A DNA stretch of 64,000 nucleotides from Nigrospora sphaerica. Taxonomy: Eukaryota; Ascomycota; Sordariomycetes; Amphisphaeriales; Apiosporaceae. A program made the position numbers and the translations under genes. Location of the stretch: positions 7,626,001-7,690,000 of the forward strand of contig JAGVVL010000001.1 of the NCBI GenBank assembly GCA_018287875.1, given 5' to 3'. The notes under the pieces were generated by a model. It worked only from the letters and a program-made list of their open reading frames with translations. It had not been told where the DNA came from and did no database searches. Below are positions 1 through 11,060 of the stretch, piece by piece (the stretch's first letter is position 1; each line of letters begins with the position of its first letter).

Positions 1-1394
1 CCTAGGTTCCGCGTACAAACGACCCATCATGGATGCGCTCAGGCAAGACGGCGGCCACGCGCTGGGCAACGTGCCACTGCCGCTTCGTTCAAAACACATT
101 TCGTTTCCAGACACGGCGACCGGGAACTGCGCGGGACAATGTCGCACTTCGCCCAATGAATAAATGATCCTATCTTCTCTCGAACCCCTCATCGCCGCCC
201 GCGCTGGGCCCGCTTCCGAGGCCCAGCCTTTGGGCAACCCCTCAGGACAAGGCCACTCAAGAGGGATGACAAATGTGTTGCCACTATGAATCGATACCGG
301 CGCGTGGACGTTAGCCAGCTATTGCCGCGTCCGCTGCCCTCGCCGATCCCGTAGTCGCCGCCTTAACTGCTTGTGACGGCGGTAGGCTAGGGTATAGAAA
401 ACCGATGGGATATACGCCCCTTTGGTGAGTACCTATCTGGCTAAAGGCCGCGGGCACTATAAAAGCAAGGTAATACCATGTATCAACTCTAATGGACGAC
501 CGCTGGGATCTCCTGTATCAGACCCGGTAGTGTAGATGGAACGTAAAAGGCGACTGCTTCCGTGTTTTACCCAGCAACATCCAATACCTCCCAAACTCTA
601 TGAATCAGAATGCCAAAGCAAGTAGGTTCATGAAGCTCGACTAAGATGTGAATCACTCCGCATTCGATATAGGAGATAAGTACAGTTTGGGAAGCGTAAG
701 ATGTTCGTCATTCGCCGTTCCTGGTCCGTGTGAAGACCTTATACCAAACTTGTTAAAGACTTTGTACCTATTCCCTGAGGCTTTTTATCACCCTCGTGTT
801 TCGTACTCTATCGCCAAATCCGAGTACTGTCGAGGATGACGGTGACGATTCTGGCAACCCTACGTCCCGCGACACAACTTGGGCTGCTGGCTCTTGTTAC
901 GCCCACACACGCAGCGCCGTTGTGTAGCAGTAGCGTCCGAGTCTTCTCACCGACTGCGGACCTGATTTGGGAACCTCGCCCGGCCAACACCTGGTGAATC
1001 AGAATACAGGCGAGCAAGGGTGACCAATACACGCGCGCGCGCCCGCGCGAGGATGCTTACATTCCGTTGGCTTGGGGGATGGACCCACCGCCACGATGTG
1101 ACAGGGAAACCCCACCATGCCGTCCGATAGGCCGATAGCCACACCGGGCCCATCTGATTTCTCATAGCTGACTTATACGAAATCGTGAGCGGTCTTGCTT
1201 TGCGCTGGCGGCGGCGGCGGCGACGGCCGCCTTTGCTCTTCTTGCGGTGAAGCAGTTTGCCCGGCAGCAGCTCGAGTCGCCTTCTTCTCTTTTCTTCCCT
1301 GGCCTTCGGTTTGCGACCACAGCCGCCAAACCACTTATCTACCGCCCTTGACACCGAACCCGTGACCCATCGCGCTCCCCGTCCTCTCGCCTTC
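1..1394. other. No recognisable gene
   Basis: Neither strand shows a reading frame with recognisable protein similarity, and I see no tRNA or rRNA signature. The right end holds the leader of the hemerythrin-domain gene; it becomes strongly GC-rich from about 1200 onward. Confidence 0.5.
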
Positions 1395-2270
1395 ATGCTC
1401 CTGTCCCGGCCGCTCCCTCGCTTCGTAGCCGCCACGACGACGACCCTGCCACTCTTGCCCGCCGCCGCCGCCGCCCTCCGGATCGCCAGCACCTGCGCCG
1501 CCGCCGTCGTGCCGCCGCCGTCCTTCTCCGCGACCGCTGTCCCCGCCCCGGCCGCCGTGCCCTTTCTCCCGGCCCGGCCCTTCTCCCAGGCCGCCGCCTG
1601 CGCCATGTCCGCGTCCGCCGCCGCCGCCGGCGCTCCCGCCCCCGTCGAGCCTCCCGTGCCCGAGGTCGCCGCCTCGACCTGCCCGGCCCCGCCCACCGTA
1701 GACACGACCACCGCCGCCGCCGCCCCCGCGGGCGAGGCCGCGGGCGGGGAAGCGCCGCTGCCGCCGCTGACGCCGGCCGAGCACCGCGTGTACAACCGGA
1801 TGGCTGACGGCATGGAGTACTACCACGCGCACTTCCGACAGACGTGGAACACGCTCTGGAGCGCCGCGGCGGCGGGCGGCCCCGCGCCCAAGCGGCCCGT
1901 CGCGCGCGCCCTCGTCGCCGAGGGCCTGCAGTTCGTGCGCCACCTTACCGTCCACCACGACATTGAAGAGACGCACATCTTCCCCGTCCTTGCCCGCAAG
2001 ATGCCCGAGTTCGCCCCCGGCAAGGGCCGCGGCGCCGCCGAGCTGCTGCGCCAGCACCGCGAGATCCACAAGGGTATGGACGCCCTCGAGGCCTACCTCA
2101 CCCGCTGCCGCCTCGGCGAGGTCGACCTCGACCTCGCCGAGCTCAAGGCCGTCATGGAGTCCTGGGGCCCCGTGCTGTGGACTCATCTCGACCAGGAGGT
2201 CGAGACCCTGTCCGCCGAGAACATGCGCAAATACTGGACCCAGGAAGAGATGCGCCGGCTGCCCATGTGA
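1395..2270 (+). CDS. Hemerythrin HHE-domain protein
   Basis: Single-exon gene of 291 residues. The C-terminal half carries the spaced His/Glu ligands of a hemerythrin four-helix bundle: EYYHAHF, then HLTVHHDIEETHIFP, then RQHREIHKGMD, then WTHLDQEVETL. Such domains bind a di-iron centre; in fungi their role (iron, oxygen or nitric-oxide handling) is mostly unknown. The first 70 residues are Ala/Pro-rich with scattered Arg and no acidic residues, ending near ARPFSQA, which resembles a mitochondrial presequence (inference). A second Met (AMSASAAAAG) follows directly, so a shorter cytosolic form is possible. The reading frame is open upstream to about 1257 but without ATG, so I chose the ATG at 1395. 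Confidence 0.85.
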   Translation: MLLSRPLPRFVAATTTTLPLLPAAAAALRIASTCAAAVVPPPSFSATAVPAPAAVPFLPARPFSQAAACAMSASAAAAGAPAPVEPPVPEVAASTCPAPPTVDTTTAAAAPAGEAAGGEAPLPPLTPAEHRVYNRMADGMEYYHAHFRQTWNTLWSAAAAGGPAPKRPVARALVAEGLQFVRHLTVHHDIEETHIFPVLARKMPEFAPGKGRGAAELLRQHREIHKGMDALEAYLTRCRLGEVDLDLAELKAVMESWGPVLWTHLDQEVETLSAENMRKYWTQEEMRRLPM

Positions 2271-2661
2271 TGCGATAGGAAGGAGCACGACGTTGCCCGA
2301 CACCGCTTGCGGTGCATCAGGAAAGAATACCCGTTTGCCTCATGGCACACATAGGCTGGGGACACAGAGCGAGAGCCTATTATACCCATGAACCAACTTC
2401 ATGTACTTTACGTAGCCCTAAGGCCCAATGCCAAAAAAAAAAAAAAAAAAAGTCACAAATTTCCACGTCACGTCACTAAAGAGCCGTGTTCAAACGTAAG
2501 GAGCTGTTGATTCTCTTTAAGCTCTACCCATCCCTTCCGGCCGGAGAGAATGCTAGCGAAATACTGCCGTGACGTCGCTGATCTCATCCATGCGTTTTCA
2601 TAAAACGAAGAACCTACGCCTGGTGCATTACATACAAAATGAGAGAACCATTTTGCTTTCC
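2271..2661. other. Convergent 3' intergenic region with an 18-A homopolymer
   Basis: This is the space between the 3' ends of the hemerythrin gene (+) and the eIF3c gene (-). It contains an uninterrupted run of 18 A at 2434-2451 and no reading frame of note. It presumably holds both 3' UTRs. Confidence 0.6.
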
Positions 2662-5306
2662 TTAACCCCGAACCGCAGCACCGAGAGCGCCACCGGTAAA
2701 CTGTGTGCCGCCCGCTTGCCTCGGGCCCGAGGCGCCACCGCGGCCACCTCCACGGCCGCCGCCCCGACCGCCGCCCCGGCCGCGCTGGTTCTGGCCGCGG
2801 CGGTCAAAGGCGTTGGCCGTGCCCTGGGTGCGCTGCTCGAGGGTGCGCTCGTTGGTCTCGATGAGGGCGGCCGACTTGTCCGACAGGGTGAGGGCCAGGC
2901 TCTGCAGGCGCGACAGCTCGACGCCCTTGCGGAAGATGACGGTAGCCGTGACCTGGTCGAGAGCAGCGGCGAGCTCCTCGTGGCTGATCATCTTGCTCAC
3001 GATGGCGGCCACCTTGCGATCCTCCAGGTCGAACATGGAGGACAGCGTGTTGACGGCCAGGGTGTCGTAGAAAGGAGCATAGGTGAAGAGGTAGGTGCGC
3101 AGACCCTCTTCCTGAATCTGCTTGGAGAGCATGGTCTTGATGCCCTCGGTGTCGGGCATCAGGTCCCAGATCTTGATGCTATGCACGAAGTCGGTCGCCT
3201 TCTTCCACTCGCCGGCGGCCAGGGCCCTCGAGGCCTGCATGATGTGGTCCCTGGTGTTCTCGGGGGGTCCCATGAAAATCTGGCGCTCGTGGTACTCGAG
3301 CATGCGGCGGTACGTCTTGCTAATGACCCGCTTCTTAACATCCGGCGACGATCCGGTCTGGGCGAGCAGCGGAATCTCCAGCAGCATGCTGCAGGTGAGG
3401 TAGACGCACTCCAGAAGCTCGAGGTTGATGTGCATGTGGAAAGGCAACTGTCGCGACTTCTCGAGCCGCTCCTGCTCGGGCGTGACCTGGCTGTAGCGCT
3501 GGATCATGACGCCCTGAGCGAGGAGCTCCTTCTGGCGACCGCTGCCGCAGATCTCCTGCAGCGTGTTCTGGGCATCGTAGACAAGACCCTTGCGGAACGC
3601 GCAAAGACCGACCTGGACGAGAGTTCTGTTGTAAAGGATCTGGGTAAGGACATCGAAGCTGTTGATCGTCTCCTGCAAATGTGACATGAGCATGTTGTCA
3701 CGGGCCTTGTAGTACTCGTCGTGCAGGGCCAGGAAGTAAATCTGGCACAGCATGGCGCGAGCACGAATAATGCCCTCACTGTGGGTGAAGAGGTAGTTGC
3801 AGAGAACGTGGAGGATGGCGGTGGCGTCGACAGTTTCGGTGCGAGGGGTGACAACGGACTGGACACCGGCAGGGGCCGTCTTCCAGGCGTTCTCCTCCAG
3901 GATCTTGACGACCTGGGAAGGCTTGAAGTAGATGTGCTCCAACCGTCTCATGACGATGCGGTTGACACTGTCCTGGGGAATCTCCAGCTCGGCATCCTTC
4001 TGGAGCTGCTCGTAGTAGAGCATGCCGAGGAAGATGACATTGTACAAGTTGCCCTCGTCCGTCAGGCGCTCGATGTACTCGGAGGTGTGGGGATCAATAG
4101 CCTGGAGCGAACGCGTCAACTCGTCATCGAGGCGCTCGACGTACGAGACGATGCTACCGGGGACCTTGATGTATTTCTGGCCTTCCTCGAGAGTTGGCAG
4201 CTTCTCATCATCCTCCCACTCCTCGGCGTTCTCAATGACAATGTGGTCCTTGTTCTCGTCGAGAACCTTGAACAGCGTCGAGAGGTCCTTCTCGGCGGCC
4301 TTCCACTGGTCCAAGGGCATGGTGGAGGTGCCACCGGTGCTAAGATCGAACCGGGCCGAGACCATGGTCAGGAGCACGCGGATCTGCAGATACGGCGTGT
4401 TGGCAACCTCATACAACTTCTCCATGATCTTAATTTGCTCGAGCCTGTCCGTGTTCTTCTTTCCACGGGACTCGATAATGCCTCGGAGGTGTTTCAGGAT
4501 GCTTTCGGGGGTGAACTGGAGCGCGCGCCCTCCCTTGCCAACCGTGGCGAAGCCCTCGTCGTCGGCCGGGGCGGTATCGACGAAGGTGTCGGTGGGCTTG
4601 GCTCTCCGCACCTTGGGGGCAGCGGCCTCGTCCTCCGACTTCATGAACTCGTCCTCGTCGGCCCGGCACGCCTCGACCTGCTTCTGGTAATCCTTGGTGA
4701 CCTTCTTGATCTTCTGCTTGACAGCGTTGAGACCGCGGGCATTCGTAGCGTTCATCTTCTTGGGCGTGACCTTCTGCTTGGAGATGGTCTCGTTCATGAA
4801 GTCCTCAAGGCTCACGACGGCCTTAATGTAGACCTTAGGAATGCGAGCACCATCGCCGATCTTGACAGCCTGACGGTTGAGCTTGTCAAACTCTGCGTCA
4901 CCGCATTAGCAAGACGTGCGTTTCTCGCAGCGGCGGCGGATCATCACTCACCAGTCGAGATGGAGCCCCAGTCGTTGATCTTGCGCCCATTGTCAATCGC
5001 CTTGATGATGGCGTCGAGCTCATCGTAGCGCTTGTCTTTGGCGCTCTTCAGCTGTTTCTGCCGGTCGTCGTCGCTGTCTTCGCTCTCGGAAGAGTCACCG
5101 CGCAAGAATCGGGCGGCGCCAGACTTGCCGGCGCCTTCATCGTCGCTGGAGTCGGAATCCGAGTCGTCCTCCTCCTCATCGGAATCCTCCTCCTCGTCGG
5201 AGTCCTCCTCCTGGTCCTGCTTTTCCTCCTCCTCCTCGGAGTAGAGCTCCTCCTCGTCGGAGCTGCTCTCGCTCGAGCTGTCACCGCCCTGGAAGAATCG
5301 CGACAT
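2662..5306 (-). CDS. NIP1: Eukaryotic translation initiation factor 3 subunit C
   Basis: Core eIF3 subunit, needed for 43S pre-initiation complex assembly in the cytoplasm. Two exons: 5306-4952 and 4892-2662, with a GTGAGT donor and CAG acceptor. The joined frame reads [16 protein letters not shown] across the junction and gives 861 residues, normal for filamentous fungi. The N terminus ([10 protein letters not shown]) is followed by a long Ser/Asp/Glu-rich tract (about residues 8-95), typical of eIF3c, which contacts eIF1 and eIF5. The middle and C-terminal part is the helical PCI-containing region (for example [15 protein letters not shown] and [12 protein letters not shown]). The extreme C terminus is an RGG-type tail rich in GRGGGRGG. 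The gene is intact and highly conserved, so confidence is high. Confidence 0.97.
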
Positions 5307-6179
5307 GCTGGCGTGTGGCTGGGGTGTTCTCCTGGGGAGAGATCCGGTCGGGGGGATAGATCCTGGGAGTTGGAGAGAAGGAATATGAGGCGCAGCGGCC
5401 GATGTGCCTATTGATGGATGTAGGCGGTAGGATCACTACTGCTACCGGTCGAATGTGGGTAGGATGACTCAAAGGCGAGGCAATCGTGGTCGAAGGCGAG
5501 GGGCACCAGAAATTCACAAATTCTGTGAATTTTCGGGCAGGTGCAAGTGGGGTGTGCCTGTTGGGGCTTAGCGAGTATTAGCCGCCTGCGGAAAGAGCCT
5601 GGACCTCGCGCTTCAACAGTCGGCGCAACTCCCACTTTGTACTTGGGAATTGGCACAACCATGCGACAGCAGCAACTGCTTGGTTACAACCGGCCTGTAG
5701 CCAGGTTTGTTAGAGATTGAACGAGGTTGCGGTTGGGTTATCGGCATCTCGGGAGCAACTTTGGGGGACTTTCCTGCTTTCTGGTCGGGTGTTACCGCGT
5801 TAACCATTCTTGCCAGGTGACGTTCTCAGCTGTCAGGTGTCAATTCTTCAGTAACATAGGTACCTCGTATATGATATGTTTGGCTATGTTCCTTAGGTAT
5901 CACTCTTCGATGCTTAATGTCATGGAAGAGAGACCTGCCCTGTCGCCTACCAGACAAGTGCTTGTAAAAAAAAAGAAGCGATGTTGAATATGCCGGGTAT
6001 CTGGGTGCTTTGAATGCAACCGTAGCGTGGCCCTGAGCGCCCAACACCAAAACTCCCTATCCCAATCAACTGGCAATGAGCAATTGCCTCCTTCCAAGCC
6101 CGAGCTCAAGCAAGAAGCTCCAATAGGGCGGCCAGTGTGTTTTCCCACGGTTTTCGTCGTCGATGATATGCGCACTGAT
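5307..6179. other. eIF3c upstream region
   Basis: Promoter side of eIF3c (reading leftward) and 3' flank of the small gene at 6180-6692. I see no coding potential. The one structural element noted is the inverted repeat at 5510-5532, listed separately. Confidence 0.5.
5510..5532. repeat. Perfect 9-bp inverted repeat upstream of eIF3c
   Basis: Arms AAATTCACA (5510-5518) and TGTGAATTT (5524-5532) are separated by 5 nt, about 200 bp upstream of the eIF3c start codon. It could be a dimeric transcription-factor site or chance; there is no direct evidence of function. Confidence 0.5.
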
Positions 6180-6692
6180 TTATTCGTCTAGCCTGTGCCA
6201 GTCTGGGTGGTCCTTGTACCGCCAGGGAGCAATGCCCTTGGGTTCAGCCTCGCGGCTCTTCCTTGCCTGTTCCAGCACCCGTTGGCTTTCGTCGCTCGTG
6301 TACAGGGTCTTGAAGTCGGACAGCTGTTTGGAAGCGTTGGTGATGGACTTGGTAAAGGCAGCAAAGGTATCCTCGGCTGTTTATGGAGACCGGGTGAGTA
6401 AGTAGGGGATGCCTTTCGGGAGCCAGCGCTCTCTGGGGGTCGACGTACCGGTAGCATGTCGCGTGGATAGGGGCTCAAGCATGACTGGCAACGTAGTTCG
6501 CAGCGCTCGGCACTGCAGCGCGACGGCATATGTTAGCAACGAAAGTAAACCCACGGATGCCTCGCTGAGGAGCCTTGCCTGGATGTGAAGTAGTTTCAAT
6601 TGCTTCAACCCCTCCTCGAGCTGTTCCTCAGTCCATTCTTCCTTGGCAAGGGGCTGATTGCCTTGTTTGGGTTTGTTGGTAACTTGGTCCAT
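6180..6692 (-). CDS. Small conserved fungal protein, function unassigned
   Basis: Predicted three exons, 6692-6579, 6512-6449 and 6376-6180, giving 124 residues. The protein starts MDQVTNKPKQG, then KEEWTEEQLEEGLKQLKLLHIQ, then LRTTLPVMLEPLS, and ends with EAEPKGIAPWRYKDHPDWHRLDE. It is helical and charged, with no signal peptide or membrane segment. Intron 1 (6578-6513) uses a GC donor (CAG|GCAAGG), a perfect CTAAC branch site and a TGCAG acceptor. It is 66 nt and lacks stops, so retention would add 22 residues that look unlike the rest of the protein. Intron 2 (6448-6377) is a normal GTACGT...CAG intron. The predicted protein looks like a conserved Sordariomycete family, but I cannot name its function. 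The direct-repeat tract at 6727-6768 lies just upstream. Confidence 0.75.
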
Positions 6693-6726
6693 GTCTACAG
6701 GTAGCACAGGACAGCTTCGCGGAGCC

Positions 6727-6768
6727 TCGTCTCGTCGTCTCGTCGTCCCGTCGTCTCGTCGTCCCGTG
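6727..6768. repeat. Imperfect tandem CGTCGTCTCGTC-type repeat
   Basis: Short imperfect tandem repeat of TCGTC/TCCCG units, directly upstream of the start codon of the minus-strand gene at 6692. It probably lies in its 5' UTR or promoter. Confidence 0.6.
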
Positions 6769-7814
6769 ACTTTCGCCCGCCTGTCAAGCAAAGGCTGGTG
6801 CGCGAGTCTATGCCGAGGGTGATTGAACCAAGGGAAAGAAAAGAAAGCCAGTCAAGTACGGCCAGCCAGTGCGGGATGCGCAATACGGGGCGGCAGGGCA
6901 GCTAAAGCAAAGCAAGGTTCAAGGCGCAAATAGCCTGGAAGGCGGCGACAATTTTTGCGGTTGTGACCAGCAAGTCAATACTGGGGGAAGTTCGATATTG
7001 TCCGCATCTGTTTTTCCCAAGTCCGTCCCATCCTCATCCATCCACCATCCAGCCATACACCAGCGCGCGGGAACCGGTTAGGAGGTACGGAGCCACGGTA
7101 CTAATACATGGCATCCATTAGCAGTGCGTGCGGCTGCTTCAGAGCGGAAGGTGGGGTGGTGATTAGTAGACGTCGAGTGGCATGGCATGTACGGAGTACT
7201 CGTACCTACTTCTGAAAACCAACCCACCTCGTACATGGGCTGGGTACTGGCCTTGTACCCCCAAGGTCGACAGCCTCCGGGCCTGGGAAAGTGCGTGTGC
7301 TTCCATGATTGACCGGATGTCAGGGTGTGCGGCTATCTTCCCGCCCGGACCTCGCCAGTCCCATCTCCCGCGATTCGTCGATTCGCACGGTGATGGTGCC
7401 CATTTCTCCCACACTCAACCTCTTGCAACCCGCCCACGCATTTCTTCACAGTAAGAATTCGACGATCTCAACGGCGCCCACATATTGGAACCCGGCGCGC
7501 CATCAGCACGAGCTCCCGCCCGCGACACACGATCCCGCCCATCGCAAGACATCGTGGACGACGCGTCCGCCCGCGGCCTCGAGGCCTTCCCCCCAGCCCA
7601 TTTCCCCCCGGTTTCCGCCTCAACCGCCACCATTTCTCTCTCAACCCCCCTCCAGCCGTCCCCGGCCATCACGGGTGGCGTGTCGGGCCATGGCCTAACC
7701 AACGGCACGCCCAACGTTAACGGCCACGCAAACCCGCCCGGCCTCCAGCACACGCCCGTGCCCGTGCCCACGCCGACGCCCTCGTCGTCCCGCGGCGGTG
7801 CTAATGTCACGCCC
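6769..7814. other. Divergent intergenic region
   Basis: It separates the small minus-strand gene from the FAR1-like gene. The rightmost 360 bases (7455-7814) are open in the frame of the FAR1-like gene, Pro/Ser/Thr-rich in translation, but without an in-frame ATG. They are either 5' UTR or part of an upstream exon whose start I could not place. Confidence 0.5.
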
Positions 7815-8438
7815 ATGCAGCCGCCGCAGCCGTCGTCGGAACCGGGCGCGCTGGCCCCGCCGCCCGAGGGCATTTACCGCACCTTTGAGGACCTCCTCAC
7901 GGCCGTTCAGCGCGTGGCGAAGGACCAGGGCTACGGCGTGGTGAAACTCCGTGCAAGCAACTACCGCGACGGCAAGCCGACGCGTTACGACCTGGTGTGT
8001 GATCGGGGCGGCGTGAAGTACAGTAGCACGGCCAAGAAGCGAAACCCCTCGACGCGCAAGGTGGATTGCCCGTGGCGTGCCAAGGCTGTGTGTGAGGTGC
8101 AATTGGGGAATCAGTGGCGGTTCGCCGTCCAAGACAGCCGCCATAACCATGAGGCGAGGGTGCCTGCTGCTCCACCCGGGCAGGAGAACACGCCCCTCGC
8201 CCAGAGCATCCGCAGTCTGACCAACAAGCTCGATCGCATTAGCCACGACGTGAACCAAGGCATGGGCCGCATTGAACAACGCCTGGACGGCATTGAGAAG
8301 AGGCTGTCTGATATGGAACAGCGCGTAGGCAATTTTGACGCGAGAATGTCCGGCATGGATACGCGTGGGGGTGGCATCGACGTCCCCATGGACAATATGG
8401 AGATAGAGGGCTCCATGCTCGGCGCCCCCGTCATGTAG
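7815..8438 (+). CDS. FAR1/WRKY-like DNA-binding domain protein
   Basis: Protein of 207 residues from the first in-frame ATG. A Pro-rich start (MQPPQPSSEPGALAPPPEG) precedes a FAR1/WRKY-GCM1-like module of about 85 residues. The module includes TFEDLLTAVQRVAKDQGYG, YDLVCDRGG, STRKVDCPWRAK and DSRHNHEAR; its Cys/Cys/His/His residues (VCD, DCPW, RHNHEA) are candidate zinc ligands. A C-terminal amphipathic heptad-rich segment (LTNKLDRISHDVNQGMGRI and following) suggests a coiled coil. FAR1-type domains derive from Mutator-like transposases and are often domesticated as transcription factors; there is no transposase catalytic domain here. The frame stays open upstream to 7455, so the true start may lie in an unrecognised upstream exon. 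Confidence 0.75.
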   Translation: MQPPQPSSEPGALAPPPEGIYRTFEDLLTAVQRVAKDQGYGVVKLRASNYRDGKPTRYDLVCDRGGVKYSSTAKKRNPSTRKVDCPWRAKAVCEVQLGNQWRFAVQDSRHNHEARVPAAPPGQENTPLAQSIRSLTNKLDRISHDVNQGMGRIEQRLDGIEKRLSDMEQRVGNFDARMSGMDTRGGGIDVPMDNMEIEGSMLGAPVM

Positions 8439-9189
8439 CAAACTTGACAGGCGACCTAGGGCTGTCGGCGATGGTTCTCCCCCTTCGGTCGACGACGCCC
8501 ATGCTCACAAATCGCCAAGCGGGCCCGGGATATGCTGCTAATAACGGAGCCCCCTTCCCCCCTAGCTGCGCGCCCGGACAGCTCGAGCAACGCTGGGCCC
8601 TCCGGGTCGATAGGGCATCGTCGCTTTTGGCCCTGGTTGCTCCCAAAGCAATAGCCAGCGTCGTTTTGAAAGCGTGTTTTTTTTATTTTGGGCGTACGGA
8701 AAGTGTGTACAATGCAATGGTATCGCAGGGAGCATATTGGGTAGGGCATACGAAAAACGGCAGGAATGGCGAGCCGAGACCCTTGGGGAAAACCCGGGGG
8801 TTCGTGCATGGCGGGCGACGGCTCGCCTGGCGACGGGATGCGGTAGGCCGCCAAACCCGAAGACGGACTGCAATCATGCGATACGATGCGCGAAAAGAAA
8901 ATGCTAGCCGCTCGGCTATGACGAAGGGATGCAACAAGTGTCTTGCCAACGACGAAAACTGGTTCTAGCAAAGTGCTTGTTACAGAACCGGGCCTTAATA
9001 CCTCTACAGATTGTATATGTACCAACGCCGTGGCAATGGATATTTGACATCACGGCCACGCATGACACGATGCCCAGTCTTTCCCCCATGGTTCACAGAC
9101 ACGCCGCGAGGAGCCATGCATACAGCGCGTGCCAAGGCCACCGGTAGCCACTCGATGCCGCCGCCCCGGAGCCCCCAATGCCGTCTCCC
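8439..9189. other. No recognisable gene
   Basis: This is the 3' flank of the FAR1-like gene. Long overlapping frames on both strands reflect GC content; none shows domain similarity or plausible codon pattern. Confidence 0.5.
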
Positions 9190-10020
9190 GCTGCCGCCGC
9201 TGAGCGTATCGGCACTGTTGGCGTTGCAGCTATAGCGGCCCGGGATTGCGCCGCGCCGTCTCAGGTCGTCGAGCGCCACGCAGTGGAACTTATGCACCGA
9301 CGAGGTGGCCAGGAAGTTGTCGAGGATACGCGGGCGCGACACATTCATGTTCCGGGGAGTTGTGTGGTGATGCGCGTCTACGAGCCCACGGCTAGCCGAG
9401 GTCTCAGTCCACGGAATTATGTTGCCATGGAGCATGAACAGGGACAATGTGGGACGAAGAGGGTGCTTTGGAGCCTTCTTAGGCCTGGAATTTGAACAGC
9501 CGTCCCAAATAGGGGTAAAAAAGAAGGCGGCGAGTTGCTTACGTAGGGGATCGGTGACGAGCGCCGCCGCGAGCACGAAGGCGCCGTGGACCGAGGCCAG
9601 CGCGCCGACGTCGAGGCGCGCCAGACGCGGCAGATTCTACGGGCCGACGGAGCCCCCGACCTCGCGCAGCGCCGGGAGCGCCAGTTAGGCGAGCGCGCGC
9701 GCGTCGCTGATGTCGAGGTCCCCGCCCCCCAACACGCTCGAGGGTCGACGACGCGATGCGGCGGGGCGAGGTGCCGTTGTCGCCCTCGGCTCCGGCGTCG
9801 CGGCCCTGGAAGGCGAGGCGGCCCCCGACGGTCCGCAGGCCGTCAAGGATGAAGGAGCCGTTGCTGTGGTCGGCCGGACCGGCGGTGACCAGCACGTCGC
9901 CGTCCAGATGCGGGCAGCTAGCCCCGAGGGCCGAGGCGGACGCCGGCGAGGTGATGGTGACGCGGGATCGGCAGTCGATGGACGGCGCCGCCGCGAACCC
10001 TCATAGCCGCCCGTGGTCAG
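9190..10020 (-). pseudogene. Broken Ecm33-like (receptor L-domain) cell-wall protein gene
   Basis: Minus-strand translation shows features of fungal Ecm33-type GPI-anchored wall proteins: LDGDVLVTAGPADHSNGSFILD, LRTVGGRLAFQG, then GDLDISDARALA, LALPALREVGGSVG, LPRLARLDVGALASV. A separate downstream block has NFLATSSVHKFHC and SCNANSADTLSGGSG. The frame is interrupted at least three times: a frameshift in the C/G run at about 9721-9730, a TAA at 9685-9687 and a TAG at 9637-9639. Both stops sit where CAA/CAG would fit the pattern, which is consistent with C-to-T changes at CpA. A plausible GTAAGC donor follows ALVTDPLR, so at least one intron boundary survives. No signal peptide or start was located. 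A sequencing error could explain the frameshift but hardly all three lesions. Family assignment is by repeat pattern only. Confidence 0.55.
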
Positions 10021-11060
10021 CCAGCGTCGGTGCCCATTCCTTGACTTCTTTGGATCATGAGCAGCCTGATCCCGCATCCGAGCTGTAGAAACGTAGGGGC
10101 CAAAGAAACCGGACTCACCTCCTACAAATATGACCCGTGGTGGCTACCACGCTGCCGGCGCGAAGCAGCTTCATTGCCGCACACCAGCGCCTCACAATTG
10201 GGTGTTTATCAGGCTGGCTATATGAAGTGAACTAAACGAGCGCTGAAGGTGCGTTCTTAGGTCTTGGGAACGAAAGGGCCATCAGGTTGGCGGCCACGAC
10301 GCCCACATACCACCGTCAACCCAAGACCATGAAACGCCGGTAGCTACCCGCCAGGCCTGCAGAACGAAGCAGCCGTCACTGTCTTTTCTCGCCCTTTGGC
10401 TACGGGGATAAGATGGCATGCGATTCCGTTGGGTACCGCCCTCGACCTGCCATTCGCCGACACGTCCCAGTTCTGCGGTTGTTGGACATGTTGCCCTGGC
10501 CACTGTTTGTCCGTCCCGTGACCTCGGCGCTTAAATGAGAGCTACCGTTTCCGCTCGACTTGTAGTGCTCGTGGGGTTTGGCCGGAAGCTTGCATGAGCA
10601 TGCGTTGGTAAGCCAGACCACGAGGAACCGCACCTTCACTAGCTATTTCTTGGCAACGGTTGCCTCTACGTGACATCAGATTACAGACCGGTTGGGGAGA
10701 GGCGCAAAGTTACCTGTCACGTCCTAAGTCATACTGGCGACATCGTGTCTTCTTTCCGCGCCAAGGCCGTGGCAGTCGAGGAGTGGACTTTGGCCTGGGT
10801 CCAGAACCCTGCGATGGCCATCAGGGTTGTCGACACGGGGACGGCCCGACGGCGTCGCAACCCCGGAGTTGCGTTTTCCTCCTGCCCTGTCTACCGAAAC
10901 TATGGAATAACACAAATCATAGCAACCCGAAAACAAGCCTTTCCGCGTCATGCTCTTCTCGTCCCGCTGGACTTCTGGGGATGTGAGCGGAGCCGCGTCG
11001 TCGGCCGTCGCTCCAGACGCCCACACCAGCCCGTCCGGTGCGAGGGGGGAGTCAGTGATA
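10021..11060. other. No recognisable gene; permease leader at right
   Basis: I see no domain-like frame. The last 111 bases are open in frame with the permease from an alternative ATG at 10950, so the N terminus of that protein could be 37 residues longer. Confidence 0.5.

Noticed and set aside
3721..5028. Long open frame antisense to eIF3c
   Set aside because: It is a codon-bias shadow of the highly conserved eIF3c coding strand; it is Leu/Val-rich and has no domain.
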